Below are positions 20,699 through 30,667 of a DNA stretch of 64,000 bases, in pieces. Both the position numbers and the translations under genes were made by a program. Numbering within the stretch: position 1 is the stretch's first letter; every line of letters begins with the position of its first letter. Under the pieces are notes generated by a model. The model ran no database searches and was not told where the DNA came from. It was given only the letters and a program-made list of their open reading frames with translations. Source of the stretch: Methylophaga marina (GTDB lineage Bacteria > Pseudomonadota > Gammaproteobacteria > Nitrosococcales > Methylophagaceae); contig NZ_AP027741.1 in the NCBI RefSeq assembly GCF_030296755.1, forward strand, positions 1,674,001 to 1,738,000, in the 5' to 3' direction.

Positions 20699-22372
20699 AT
20701 GAAACAACGTTCTTCAATGAAAATCTGGTTTGATAGCGGTAAGCCCTGGGTTTGGTTAAACGCCGGTGCTGTCAGTATCAGTCTGGTTATGGTAGTGGGG
20801 TTAATTGGCCTTATCGCCGTACGTGGATTAAGTCATTTCTGGCCTGCAGATATTGTTGAGCTGACTTATGTGGAACCCGGTGAAGAAAAAGTCATGCTGG
20901 TAGGGGAGCGGGTTGATCATGAAACTGTGCCTGCAGCGCGGTTAGCACTATCTGGTGTGCATTTACCCGAAGGCCAGGAAACCGCTAATCGTACTTTATT
21001 AAAAATCGGTAACCGTGACTTTTTTGGGCTCGACTTTCGCTGGATTAACGATCCCTGGATAGCTGATACACAAAAACCTGCGGGACTGATGTCGATAGAA
21101 CGCCGCGAGTGGGGTAATTTCTATGGCTACCTTGTGAATGTAAAGCAACAAGGTGAGGTCGTCGCGGAGGGGGAACAAGCGTGGGATGAGTTTCAGACCC
21201 GACTGGCACGCAGCAATGCTTTATTTAGCAAGATAAAAGAGATTGAAAAATCGGAGATTGGCAAAATCAATCATGGTCTTGAAGAGCTACGGATTGATGA
21301 ACGACGTCTGGAACTGAATGAGGTTGAAAAAGGTAGCGCGCCTTATTTAGAGATAGAAGAAGAGCGCCAACAGCTCAATGCACGCTATGCAAAAATCCGT
21401 GTGGAGCTGGATGAACTCTATTCAGGACTGAACCGGGATCAGATTACCGTCAGGATTGCTGATGGTCGTGAAGCAGACATTCCCATGGCAAAAATTGTTC
21501 AGGCCTATAAACCCAACGCCATGACAACACTGCAAAAATTGGGACAATATTTCCATAATGCCTGGGAGTTTGTGTCTGGTGAACCTCGTGAGGCTAATAC
21601 GGAAGGTGGTATTTTTCCGGCTATTTTTGGCACCGTCATGATGGTGATGATTATGTCGGTATTAGTCACACCGTTTGGCGTCGTTGCCGCTGTTTATCTG
21701 AAGGAATATGCCAGACAGGGCGCAGTGGTTCGACTCATTCGTATTGCTGTGAATAATCTCGCCGGCGTGCCCTCCATTGTTTACGGTGTATTTGGTTTAG
21801 GCTTTTTTGTCTATTTTATCGGTGGCAGCGTGGATGAGCTTTTCTTCCAGGCAAAACTGCCTTCCCCCACATTTGGCTCGCCTGGCTTATTATGGGCGTC
21901 ACTGACTTTAGCCATCTTGACTGTACCCGTGGTGATTGTGGCGACAGAAGAAGGCTTGTCACGTATTCCTAGAGCAATTCGTGAAGGCAGTCTGGCACTC
22001 GGTGCGACCAAAGCTGAGACCTTATGGCGAACGGTATTACCTATGGCTGCACCAGCCATGATGACAGGATTGATTTTAGCCGTAGCGCGAGCAGCAGGTG
22101 AAGTGGCACCATTAATGATGGTGGGCGTAGTCAAACTGGCGCCGTCATTAGCGATTGATAATATTGCGCCCTACCTGCATTTAGATCGTCAGTTCATGCA
22201 TTTGGGGTTCCATATTTACGATGTGGGTTTCCAAAGCCCCAACGTTGAGGCCGCCAGACCGTTGGTGTATGCCACCGCCTTTTTATTGGTACTGATAATT
22301 GTTGTGCTGAACCTGGCAGCGATTGGCATTCGCAATCGTCTGCGAGAAACTTATAAAGCAAGTGAGAGTTAA
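20699..22372 (+). CDS. pstA: Phosphate ABC transporter permease PstA, long form
   Basis: At 557 residues, this has an N-terminal helix (about 20-40), an inserted periplasmic domain with a charged coiled-coil stretch (about 150-230: EIEKSEIGKINHG, ERRQLNAR-like heptads), then the permease core with EAA motif LGATKAETLWRTVLP and ARAAGEVAPLM. The extra region corresponds to the DUF3333-type N-terminal extension seen in long PstA proteins. It lies between pstC and pstB in the pst operon. Confidence 0.9.
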   Translation: MKQRSSMKIWFDSGKPWVWLNAGAVSISLVMVVGLIGLIAVRGLSHFWPADIVELTYVEPGEEKVMLVGERVDHETVPAARLALSGVHLPEGQETANRTLLKIGNRDFFGLDFRWINDPWIADTQKPAGLMSIERREWGNFYGYLVNVKQQGEVVAEGEQAWDEFQTRLARSNALFSKIKEIEKSEIGKINHGLEELRIDERRLELNEVEKGSAPYLEIEEERQQLNARYAKIRVELDELYSGLNRDQITVRIADGREADIPMAKIVQAYKPNAMTTLQKLGQYFHNAWEFVSGEPREANTEGGIFPAIFGTVMMVMIMSVLVTPFGVVAAVYLKEYARQGAVVRLIRIAVNNLAGVPSIVYGVFGLGFFVYFIGGSVDELFFQAKLPSPTFGSPGLLWASLTLAILTVPVVIVATEEGLSRIPRAIREGSLALGATKAETLWRTVLPMAAPAMMTGLILAVARAAGEVAPLMMVGVVKLAPSLAIDNIAPYLHLDRQFMHLGFHIYDVGFQSPNVEAARPLVYATAFLLVLIIVVLNLAAIGIRNRLRETYKASES

Positions 22373-22375
22373 ACG

Positions 22376-23218
22376 ATGGAAGCAGTGAAAGAACAGAAAA
22401 ACGTATCACGAGGTATTGATATTGAATCGATGCAACGCGGTCCTCGTGTGACCTTGGACAATGAAACACTGTGCCTGGAAGTGAAAGATTTCAATCTGTT
22501 TTATGGTGATAAGCAGGCATTGCATAACATTAATATGCAGATTCCAAAGAACCGTGTCACCGCGTTTATCGGACCTAGTGGTTGTGGTAAGTCTACCTTG
22601 TTACGCTGTTTTAACCGTATGAATGACTTGATTGAATCTGTACGGATGGAGGGTAAGTTATTACTGGATGATATGGAAATTAATTCACCCTCAGTCAATG
22701 TCGCAGATTTGCGTCGTCAGGTAGGTATGGTGTTTCAAAAACCCAATCCATTCCCTAAATCGATTTATGAAAATGTGGCGTATGGCCTCAGACTGCAAGG
22801 CGTCAATGATCGCTCTACCCTGGATAAGGTAGTGGAAAAATCATTAAAAGGGGCAGCGCTTTGGGACGAAGTCAAAGATCGTCTGCATGAGTCAGCAATG
22901 GGCATGTCTGGTGGTCAGCAACAACGTTTGGTTATAGCCCGCGCGATTGCCATTGAGCCCGAGGTTTTATTATTGGACGAACCTGCGTCGGCACTGGATC
23001 CACTCTCCACCTTGAAGATCGAAGAGTTGATATACGAGCTCAAGGAGAAGTATACGATTGTGATCGTGACTCATAATATGCAGCAGGCAGCACGTGTTTC
23101 AGATTACACCGCATTTATGTATATGGGCGAATTAATTGAGTTTGGTGCCACGGATGAGCTCTTTACCAACCCAAGTAAAAAACAAACAGAAGATTATATT
23201 ACCGGCCGTTATGGTTAA
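22376..23218 (+). CDS. pstB: Phosphate ABC transporter ATP-binding protein
   Basis: The 280-residue cytoplasmic ATPase of the Pst system. Walker A is GPSGCGKST, the Q-loop lies in [10 protein letters not shown] (a PstB hallmark), the signature is SGGQQQR, and Walker B is [13 protein letters not shown]. Its start is three bases after the pstA stop, so the two are translationally linked. Confidence 0.97.
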   Translation: MEAVKEQKNVSRGIDIESMQRGPRVTLDNETLCLEVKDFNLFYGDKQALHNINMQIPKNRVTAFIGPSGCGKSTLLRCFNRMNDLIESVRMEGKLLLDDMEINSPSVNVADLRRQVGMVFQKPNPFPKSIYENVAYGLRLQGVNDRSTLDKVVEKSLKGAALWDEVKDRLHESAMGMSGGQQQRLVIARAIAIEPEVLLLDEPASALDPLSTLKIEELIYELKEKYTIVIVTHNMQQAARVSDYTAFMYMGELIEFGATDELFTNPSKKQTEDYITGRYG

Positions 23219-23239
23219 TCGGCGCTGAGGAGAGAAGAC

Positions 23240-23962
23240 ATGGTTACAACTACTTCCCAACATATTTCGCAACAGTTCGAGAATGAGTTACAGGATATCC
23301 GTTCTCGCGTGTTAGCGATGGGCGGTCTAGTCGAGCAGCAAGTTCATAGTGCAATGGAAGCATTAATTAAAGGTGATGCCGATATCGCTCGTGAAGTGAT
23401 TGCCAATGACGAAGACGTCAATTTAATGGAAGTGAGCATTGATGAAGAGTGCATTCAGATTATTGCACTTCGTCAGCCAACGGCAGGGGATTTACGCCTG
23501 GTATCAGGCATATTAAAAACCATTACCGATTTAGAACGTATTGGGGATGAGTCTGTACGTATTGCCAAAATGGCACTGAATCTGTCTGAAAAGGATCGTC
23601 CGAAACATAATTACCGCGAGCTGCAAGCGATGGGTAACCATGTGCGTGGCATGCTGCGTGATGCATTAGATGCCTTTGCGCGATTTGATGTCGATATGGC
23701 TTTGCGTGTCGCCAAAGAAGATCGCGAGGTCGATGCGGAATACGAGGCGATTCTTCGTCAGCTCATGACCTATATGATGGAAGATAATCGTGCCGTGACG
23801 CGTGTGATTGATATGATGTGGTCTGCGCGCTCGTTGGAGCGTATTGGCGATCACGCGAATAACATCTGTGAACACATCATTTATTTGGTAGAAGGTAAAG
23901 ATGTACGTCACTTGAGTATTGAAAAAGCCGAACAAGTGATTAAAGGCCAAGTTATTGAATAA
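23240..23962 (+). CDS. phoU: Phosphate signalling regulator PhoU
   Basis: The 240-residue protein is built from two PhoU helical repeats, each with a conserved acidic metal-binding motif (IGDESVRIA and IGDHANNICE). It links the Pst transporter to PhoR and holds PhoR inactive in phosphate-rich cells. It follows pstB by 21 bases behind a GGAGAG ribosome site. A terminator follows its stop codon. Confidence 0.96.
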   Translation: MVTTTSQHISQQFENELQDIRSRVLAMGGLVEQQVHSAMEALIKGDADIAREVIANDEDVNLMEVSIDEECIQIIALRQPTAGDLRLVSGILKTITDLERIGDESVRIAKMALNLSEKDRPKHNYRELQAMGNHVRGMLRDALDAFARFDVDMALRVAKEDREVDAEYEAILRQLMTYMMEDNRAVTRVIDMMWSARSLERIGDHANNICEHIIYLVEGKDVRHLSIEKAEQVIKGQVIE

Positions 23963-23992
23963 AAATCGATGGTTTTTATCGCTTTTTCAAAA

Positions 23993-24023
23993 GGCCCGGC
24001 TGCATTTGAGACCGGGCTTTTTT
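23993..24023 (+). terminator. Intrinsic terminator downstream of phoU
   Basis: GCCCGG (23994-23999) pairs with CCGGGC (24012-24017), followed by six T. It lies inside the longest possible reading frame of the next gene, supporting the downstream start chosen for ppx. Confidence 0.75.
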
Positions 24024-24100
24024 ATGAAAAAAACGATTTAACATTGTCCACCAGCAATCAGCTAGTGCAGAATAAACCTAAAAATGAACTGACAGGTGCT

Positions 24101-25603
24101 ATGCAAGAAACAAATCAAGATGTGCTGGCGGCCGTTGATCTGGGCTCCAACAGCTTTCATATGATCATTGCCCGAATGCGTGATGGTCACTTTCAAGTGG
24201 TGGATAGACTCCGGGAAATGGTTCAGCTTCGTGCTGGACTGGATAAACATCATTACCTTTCGCTCGAGGCACAGGAACGTGCCATCGCTTGTTTAGAACG
24301 CTTTGGTGAACGCATTAGAGACCTACCCTATGGCAGTGTCAGGGTCGTGGGTACCAACACCTTACGCATCGCTCACAATTCACGCCGCTTTTTACGTCAG
24401 GCGCGTCTCGCTCTGGGCCATCCCATAGAAATTATCACTGGTGAAGAAGAAGCGCGTCTGATTTATCTTGGCGTGGCTCATTCGCTGGCTTTTGATGATA
24501 GTCGCCGCTTAGTGATGGATATTGGTGGAGGAAGCACGGAGTTTATCATCGGTGATGGGTTTAAAGGCCTGATGCGAGAAAGTCTGGAAATGGGCTGTGT
24601 CAGCTTTTCACAAAAGTTTTTTGCTGATGGTAAAACCACAGCAACGCAAATGCAGCATGCCATGCTCGCGGCAGCGAGACGCATTCGCTACATTCAGCGC
24701 CCTTATCGTCAAGCAGGTTGGCAAGAAGCGATTGGTGCATCCGGTACGATTCGCACAGTCGCTAATATTTGTAAGGAACAAGGCTGGGCGGACGATGGCA
24801 TCATTACATCCAAGGCTTTGGAAAAGATGGTGAATCATCTTATCGAAGCTGGCAGTGTTGAAGAGGCGAAATTACAAGGATTATCAGAAGAACGAAATAA
24901 TGTGATTGCCGGCGGCTTATGTGTGTTGGCTGCAGCTTTTGAGCGGCTTGGTATTGAAAAAATGATCGTATCGGATGGCGCTCTCAGAGAAGGGCTATTA
25001 TATGACTTGCTCGGTCGTATTCAGCATGATGATGAGCGTGACCGCACGGTGTTGGCATTGATGCGACGTTATCATGTCGATGAAGCCCATGCAGAACGCG
25101 TTGCGGTCATGGCAACACAGCTTTATGAACAAGTCGCCCATGACTGGGAACTGGATCATGATGAGTTATTGCACCGCCTACAATGGGCCTGCAAATTACA
25201 TGAAGTCGGCTTAGCCATCTCTCACAATCAGTTTCATAAGCATTCGGCGTATCTAGTTGAGCATTCTGATTTACCTGGCTTCTCTCGTGAAGAGCAACAT
25301 GCTTTATCCGTGATGGTAAGAGGACAGCGCCGCTCGTTTCCGAAGAAACATATCAATAAATTACCGGATGAAATGCAACTGACTACGCAACGCCTAACGG
25401 TGTTGTTGCGTTTGGCGATGGTGTTTAATCGTGGTCGATCAGAGCGAGCTGATACTTATATTAAATTGAAGCTGGATGGTAAAAAAATGGAACTGGTCTT
25501 GCCTGATGGCTGGTTGAAAGAGCATCCACTCACAGAAGCGGATTTAGAGCATGAAGTGGAACAGCTTAGAAAGGTTGATCTGAAATTAAGTGTGATAGCT
25601 TGA
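24101..25603 (+). CDS. ppx: Exopolyphosphatase Ppx/GppA
   Basis: Hydrolyses terminal phosphates of polyphosphate (or pppGpp). The start was set at ATG 24101 with an AGG site; the longer frame from 23969 would read through a terminator and has no homologous sequence. The 500-residue protein has the ASKHA motifs DLGSNSFHM, GEEEARLIYLG and DIGGGSTEFI, then a C-terminal HD-like domain (KLHEVGLAISH). It is linked to the phosphate region; no ppk is in view. Confidence 0.92.
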   Translation: MQETNQDVLAAVDLGSNSFHMIIARMRDGHFQVVDRLREMVQLRAGLDKHHYLSLEAQERAIACLERFGERIRDLPYGSVRVVGTNTLRIAHNSRRFLRQARLALGHPIEIITGEEEARLIYLGVAHSLAFDDSRRLVMDIGGGSTEFIIGDGFKGLMRESLEMGCVSFSQKFFADGKTTATQMQHAMLAAARRIRYIQRPYRQAGWQEAIGASGTIRTVANICKEQGWADDGIITSKALEKMVNHLIEAGSVEEAKLQGLSEERNNVIAGGLCVLAAAFERLGIEKMIVSDGALREGLLYDLLGRIQHDDERDRTVLALMRRYHVDEAHAERVAVMATQLYEQVAHDWELDHDELLHRLQWACKLHEVGLAISHNQFHKHSAYLVEHSDLPGFSREEQHALSVMVRGQRRSFPKKHINKLPDEMQLTTQRLTVLLRLAMVFNRGRSERADTYIKLKLDGKKMELVLPDGWLKEHPLTEADLEHEVEQLRKVDLKLSVIA

Positions 25604-25610
25604 ATTGAGT

Positions 25611-25653
25611 AAAAAAGGCGTCTCTGCTTAATGAGTTCAGAGACGCCTTATAT
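25611..25653. terminator. Bidirectional terminator between ppx and the copper receptor
   Basis: The ten-base stem GGCGTCTCTG (25617-25626) pairs with CAGAGACGCC (25638-25647). On the minus strand it is followed by six T (complement of 25616-25611), ending the receptor transcript. On the plus strand the tail is TTATATAG, weaker but usable for ppx. Confidence 0.85.
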
Positions 25654-25663
25654 AGCCTAGCTA

Positions 25664-27897
25664 TTAAAAAGAGTAACTAAGTGCTGTATAGAACGAGCGG
25701 CCCATACCTGGAACAGTCACGCCCCACGCAACGCCGTCTGGAGACATGGTTCTGCCTTGGCCAGTATAAGCACCTGATAAAGGTTCGCTGTAGCCCTTAT
25801 CCAGAACATTATCGATACCAAAATCAACACGTGCTTGCTTCCATTGGTAGCTAGTGCGCAGATTTAATAAGCCATAACCAGACGTTTCTTGCTCATTACG
25901 TTCATCATTCACACGATCCTTAGCGGCAACCACTTGCCATTCTGCCGAGTTGTGCCAAGCACCTTTTGCATGCTGCAGTGTGAATGTCGCATTGAGAGGC
26001 ATGATGTTATAGAGATTATCACCGGTATCCCGGTTTTTACCCCTGACATAACTGAACACCGCTTGCCCGCTGATATGGCCAATCTTGTCATCGTGATAAA
26101 GATGTTTAGCTAAAGATAAATCAGCGCCATATAACTTAGCAGAGACATTGTCATACTGCAGGTAAACGAAGTCATCGCTAGTGCTCAGGTTTGATGCTGT
26201 ACATACAGCCATCATCCCTGTTTGACCGCTACAGCGTTTAGCATCGATAAAGTCATCTACATAGCTGATGTAGGGGGTGAAAGTGATATTCCAGTCTTGC
26301 TTCTCAGCGTCATGCCAGTCCGCTGTGAAACTAATGGTATGTGCGACTTCGGGATCCAAGTCTAGATTACCGACATAACCATTGCCATCACCGGCTAAAT
26401 TCACCATACGCATTGCCATACCGTTGGTTGACCAGGCGTAACGCTCGTAAAGATTCGGAGAACGTGTTTTCTGTGCATAACCAAATTCATAACTGGCGTT
26501 ATCAGATGGGGTAAAGCGGCCTATCAATGTCAGATCGATATTGTTGTCAGTTTGGCTTTTATCTGCATTGTTGAAAGCAGTAGGGTCATAATTTGTCGAG
26601 TTATAACCTTGTACATCGTCGGCATCCATTTTCACTGTTTCATGACGTATGCCTGCTAATGTTGTCCATTTCGATGTCCAGTCCGCTTCCCATTCAGCAA
26701 AGACACCATAACGATCACGTTGACCATTGTTAATATTGATAAATGTGTTTGGGGACATCATCATGCCACCTGAAGCTTCCCAGTAGTCATCGAGACGGTA
26801 ACGTTGGATATCAGCACCAATTCGGTAAAGATCACGCTCATTGGCATTGATCTCAGCTTTAACACTGAAGCCTCGGTTATCACCTTCCGTTTCCATTGGC
26901 ATACCATAAGCTGGCGGTGCCATCCCTGATTGATATAGAAATTGTTTATCATCACCGAAATCCATTTTGTGATGGGTTTTTTCTCGGTAAAGTGAGGTTT
27001 CCAATGAACCCCAGTCAAATAAGCCGTTGTAAATGAAATTAATACTATTACTGCGGTTTTCCAGCATATCCATACGTTGATTAGGGAAACCTTGGTATGG
27101 GATATCCTGATGTGTGAGTTTGACTTGTAATAAGTGATTGTCGAGTTTAAAACCAAGGTTCAAAGCATGGTTACGTGTTTCATAAGCGGTTGAGCCGACT
27201 TCATCGCCGTCCAACCAACCTCTATCTGAGGCTGCCGGTCCAGCGGCCTTGAAGTTATTCGCCGCATCGTAATTATTGGCTTTGCTGGTTGAGCCAGTAT
27301 AGTTCAGACTAAAATTATCCGTCGCCAAAGTGGCTGACAAGTTAGCACCCCGTGCATCACCGTTACTACGGTAGAAGGCGCCAATTTCTCCTTTTGACAA
27401 AACACTGTCAGCATCTTTAGCAAACTCCGGTTGTTTGCTTTTCGCAATGATGATGCCGCCAATACTATCACCACCAGCACTGACAGGAGTGATGCCTGAA
27501 TAGACTTTTAACTCAGATAAATTGGTGGGTGAAATATAGGAAAGGGGGGATTCATGTGGTTAGCACAGGCCGAGATTAGGTCCATGCCATCCACTTTAAT
27601 GCGAAGCCTGTCATCTGCTAAACCACGAATCACCGGCAGACTTGATACACCCCCAGCACCATAGAGTGATACGCCGGGAATACCTTTCAGTAGTGAGGCC
27701 GTATCACTTGACTGAGCACGTTTTGATTTAAGTGCTTCCAGATCAAGCCCTGCGCTCTCTTGAGGTAAGGGTTGAATAGCTTGCCCAGAAACGGTGACTT
27801 TTTCTAGTTCTTCAACATCATGGCTATGCTCAGCATAGGCAATCGAGGGTAGGACAAAACTCAGCATAATGCTAAGTGACAGGCTGGTACGTTTCAT
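25664..27897 (-). CDS. TonB-dependent copper receptor, OprC-like (frame broken at a C run)
   Basis: An outer-membrane receptor of about 744 residues with a signal peptide (ending AYA), a short His-containing N-terminus, a plug domain (GVSSLPVIRGLADDRL) and a 22-strand-type barrel ending in aromatic YSF. The plug carries CANHM (Cys111, Met115) followed by NPP, and the barrel carries HKM (26971-26963). This is the CxxxM plus HxM pair that binds copper in Pseudomonas OprC. The frame breaks at the G run 27544-27549. One more C on the coding strand gives NPPLSYISPTNLSELKVYSG, exactly the family sequence. It is divergent from the TauE/SafE-type gene. Confidence 0.85.
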
Positions 27898-27976
27898 TTA
27901 TCTTCTCTCTCAGACAACTCAACTTGAAATTGTATGAATTTAGCCCCGTTAAAAAGTGTGGTTTTTCAATGTGCGG

Positions 27977-27992
27977 TGTGTGAAATGACACA
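27977..27992. promoter_or_regulatory. Inverted repeat in the divergent copper-receptor/TauE intergenic region
   Basis: TGTGT-N6-ACACA lies in the 159-base region between the two divergent genes. It could be an operator. It differs from the CRP consensus TGTGA-N6-TCACA at one position per half-site, so a CRP/Vfr-family protein is one candidate; a copper regulator is another. Nothing else distinct was seen in this region. Confidence 0.3.
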
Positions 27993-28056
27993 ATTTAATG
28001 CGAAAACGACGTGATAATGTGAAAATGAATCAAAAATTTAAGAGACAGTTGTAAGC

Positions 28057-28782
28057 ATGGCGGCCATTACTAGTTCCTATATCACGGCTTTTTTACTCGG
28101 GTTATTCAGCACCGTTCATTGTATTGCGATGTGTGGTTCGGTGATTGGCGCATTAACGTTGAGTTTGCCTAAAGAGGTCAGAGAGAGTCAGAGGCGAATG
28201 TTACCGTTCGTATTTAACTATAACCTTGGTCGAATCCTGAGCTACAGCTTTGCAGGTGTGATCGTCGGCTTATTGAGCTCACCTCTGACACAAATCAATG
28301 CACACTGGGTTCTGAGAGTGCTATCTGTCATTGTCATGATTTCAATGGGCTTGTATCTGGCCGGATGGTTTCCTAAGTTTGCCCGTGCTGAGCGTATGGG
28401 TGCGCCCTTATGGCGCAGGTTGCAACCAATAGGTCAAAAGCTATTGCCTGTACGCAAAGTCAGTCAAGCATTTTTCCTCGGCATGGTCTGGGGCTGGCTA
28501 CCATGTGGTCTGGTCTACGCGGCATTAGCTGTAGCGGCAACAGCAGGTGATCCGGTGAAAGGGGGCTTGGTCATGTTGGCATTTGGGGCTGGCACATTGC
28601 CCGCGGTGATGGGCGCTGGATTATTTACCGGTATGTTAGCTGCCTTAGGACGTTCAGCAAACTTACGTAAAGCGGCAGGTTTACTGATCATTTTGATGGC
28701 AGTTGCGACGCTTTTCTGGCCAATGGAAAGTTTACATGAACACCATGCCATGCCCGACCATCAACATCAGATGCAGGGGTAA
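28057..28782 (+). CDS. Sulfite exporter TauE/SafE-type membrane protein with His/Met-rich tail
   Basis: The 241-residue protein has about six membrane helices. It carries the HCIAMCG motif near the N-terminus and GWLPCGLVYAAL in the middle, typical of the DsbD/UreH-like branch (PF13386) rather than true sulfite exporters. The C-terminus is rich in His and Met (LHEHHAMPDHQHQMQ), suggesting metal binding. Relatives sit beside cbb3 oxidase assembly genes in pseudomonads, and here it is divergent from a copper receptor. A role in copper handling is inferred. It is followed six bases later by an AAA+ regulator gene. Confidence 0.75.
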   Translation: MAAITSSYITAFLLGLFSTVHCIAMCGSVIGALTLSLPKEVRESQRRMLPFVFNYNLGRILSYSFAGVIVGLLSSPLTQINAHWVLRVLSVIVMISMGLYLAGWFPKFARAERMGAPLWRRLQPIGQKLLPVRKVSQAFFLGMVWGWLPCGLVYAALAVAATAGDPVKGGLVMLAFGAGTLPAVMGAGLFTGMLAALGRSANLRKAAGLLIILMAVATLFWPMESLHEHHAMPDHQHQMQG

Positions 28783-28787
28783 GCGTA

Positions 28788-29714
28788 ATGAATGAAATTT
28801 TAGGCCAATCGCCTGATTTAACTCACATCTTGCGTACATTACCCATGATTGCTCTAAGTGATGCCAGTGTGTTAATCAGTGGTGAAACAGGCACCGGTAA
28901 AGAGTTAATCGCCTTGAGTCTGCATGAGCAAAGTCGTCGTAAAGATAATGCGCTTGTGACCATCAATTGTGCTGCACTACCTACAGAAGATATTGAGCTG
29001 GATTTGTTTGGTCGCAGTAATGAACAAGGTGAAGTCACGTTTCGTGGCCGTTTGCTCGCAGCAGAGGGCGGTACCGTTTTTCTCGATGAAGTAGATGCAT
29101 TGCCACTATCAGTACAGGCAAAAGTCTTACGTTTTCTGGAAGCCGGTGAGTGTCAGTTACAGGGAAGCCATCGTTTGCACGTAGCTGACGTGCGTATACT
29201 CGCCGCGACCAGTGCCGATTTGCCAGCTGAAGTGAAGGCGGGCAGGTTCCGGGCTGACTTGTTTTATCGTTTACAGGTGGTACCGATTGAATTACCCGCC
29301 TTACGTGAGCGTTCAGAAGATATTCCTCTGCTGATGAAGCATTACCTGAAAGCTTATGCGGGTAATAATGCTGTGGTGCGTTTATCGAAAGAAGCCGAAC
29401 AAAGTTTTTTACATTATCACTGGCCTGGTAATATCAGAGAGCTACAAAACCTGTGTCAGCGTCTTGCCTTATTGCATGCAGGCGAGTTGTTACAGCCGGG
29501 TGATTTACCCAGAGAGATGCGCCCTGAAGTGACCATACAACAGCATCAGTTTCAATTACCGCCCAGCGGCATTGATCTCGCCAAAGTGGAACTGGATTTA
29601 ATTGAACAAGCGCTTGAGATGGCGGCTGGAAATCGTTCTAAAGCGGCCCGTTTACTAGGAATAAGTCGCGATACCCTATTATATCGGATGCAAAAATATA
29701 ACCTGTCGCCTTAA
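28788..29714 (+). CDS. Sigma-54-type AAA+ regulator lacking the GAFTGA loop
   Basis: The 308-residue protein begins directly with the AAA+ domain, with no receiver or sensor domain. It has Walker A GETGTGKE, Walker B GGTVFLDE, sensor/arginine-finger region RFRADLFYRL, WPGNIRELQN, and a C-terminal Fis-type helix-turn-helix (NRSKAARLLGISRDTL). The loop that normally carries GAFTGA, which contacts sigma-54, reads RSNEQGEVTFR between DLFG and GRLLAAEGG. It is three residues shorter and has no GAFTGA. The protein may therefore regulate without remodelling sigma-54 holoenzyme, as TyrR-like members do. It forms an operon with the upstream TauE-type gene. Confidence 0.82.
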   Translation: MNEILGQSPDLTHILRTLPMIALSDASVLISGETGTGKELIALSLHEQSRRKDNALVTINCAALPTEDIELDLFGRSNEQGEVTFRGRLLAAEGGTVFLDEVDALPLSVQAKVLRFLEAGECQLQGSHRLHVADVRILAATSADLPAEVKAGRFRADLFYRLQVVPIELPALRERSEDIPLLMKHYLKAYAGNNAVVRLSKEAEQSFLHYHWPGNIRELQNLCQRLALLHAGELLQPGDLPREMRPEVTIQQHQFQLPPSGIDLAKVELDLIEQALEMAAGNRSKAARLLGISRDTLLYRMQKYNLSP

Positions 29715-29784
29715 TGAGGTTGTTTGTCGGAACAAGCAATGCCAAAATCATCAGCAATTTGCAGTGAGAATTGGAGCCTTCTGA

Positions 29785-30636
29785 GTGAGACAGTATCTGG
29801 ATTTATGCCAACGTATTATTGACGAAGGCGAGTGGGTGGAAAATGAGCGGACAGGTAAGCGTTGTCTGACCATCATTAATGCTGACCTGGAATATGATGT
29901 CGCTAATAACCAATTTCCACTCATCACTACCCGAAAAAGTTACTGGAAAGCGGCTATTGCAGAAATGCTGGGATACCTGCGCGGCTATGATAATGCAGCA
30001 GACTTCCGTGCCATTGGATGTCGTACATGGGATGCTAATGCCAACGATAATAAAGACTGGCTAAATAATCCTCACCGCAAAGGTGAAGATGATATGGGGC
30101 GGGTTTATGGCGTTCAGGGTCGTCGCTGGCAAAAGCCTGATGGGTCCACCTTAGATCAGTTACAAAAAATCGCCGATGATCTGAAACGCGGTATTGATGA
30201 TCGAGGTGAAATCCTGACCTTTTATAATCCGGGTGAGTTTGATATGGGGTGTCTCAGACCGTGCATGCATACCCATACCTTTTCTATTTTAGGTGATACG
30301 CTGTATTTAACCTCTTACCAGCGTTCTTGTGATGTGCCGCTAGGGTTAAATTTTAATCAGGTGCAAGTGTTCTTTTTACTCAAAATTATGGCGCAGATTT
30401 CTGGTCTCAAGCCCGGCAAGGCCTATCATAAGATTGTGAATGCTCACATCTATGAAGATCAGCTGGAGTTAATGCGTGATGTGCAATTAAAACGTGAGCC
30501 TTATCCTTCGCCCAGCTTACACATTAACCCTGAGATTCGATCATTAAAGGATCTGGAAACGTGGGTGACCTTGGATGATTTTGAGGTAAAAGACTACCGC
30601 TATCATGAGGCTATTAAATATCCGTTTTCAGTTTAA
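29785..30636 (+). CDS. thyA: Thymidylate synthase
   Basis: Methylates dUMP to dTMP using methylene-tetrahydrofolate. It starts at GTG 29785 behind a GGAG site. The 283-residue protein has the catalytic Cys in LRPCMHTH, the dUMP-binding [13 protein letters not shown], and the [11 protein letters not shown] motif. The core differs from E. coli ThyA (PCMHTHTF instead of PCHAFFQF; tail IKYPFSV), so it belongs to a divergent ThyA branch, but no key residue is missing. Folate-dependent thymidylate synthesis exists alongside the H4MPT pathway coded further right. Confidence 0.93.
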   Translation: MRQYLDLCQRIIDEGEWVENERTGKRCLTIINADLEYDVANNQFPLITTRKSYWKAAIAEMLGYLRGYDNAADFRAIGCRTWDANANDNKDWLNNPHRKGEDDMGRVYGVQGRRWQKPDGSTLDQLQKIADDLKRGIDDRGEILTFYNPGEFDMGCLRPCMHTHTFSILGDTLYLTSYQRSCDVPLGLNFNQVQVFFLLKIMAQISGLKPGKAYHKIVNAHIYEDQLELMRDVQLKREPYPSPSLHINPEIRSLKDLETWVTLDDFEVKDYRYHEAIKYPFSV

Positions 30637-30656
30637 AATAGCTGTGAAATAGGCTT

Positions 30657-30661
30657 AGGAG
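30657..30661 (+). promoter_or_regulatory. Ribosome-binding site that fixes the hemerythrin-like start
   Basis: AGGAG lies six bases before ATG 30668 but directly abuts ATG 30662. Normal spacing therefore favours the second ATG. Confidence 0.6.
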
Positions 30662-30667
30662 ATGGGC

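Noticed and set aside
23969..24100. N-terminal extension of ppx
   Set aside because: The region contains a phoU terminator and no homologous sequence; ATG 24101 with its own ribosome site begins the conserved domain.
25664..27897. Copper receptor as a decayed pseudogene
   Set aside because: Only one break exists, in a G6 run, and both sides keep exact family motifs, which fits sequencing error better than decay.
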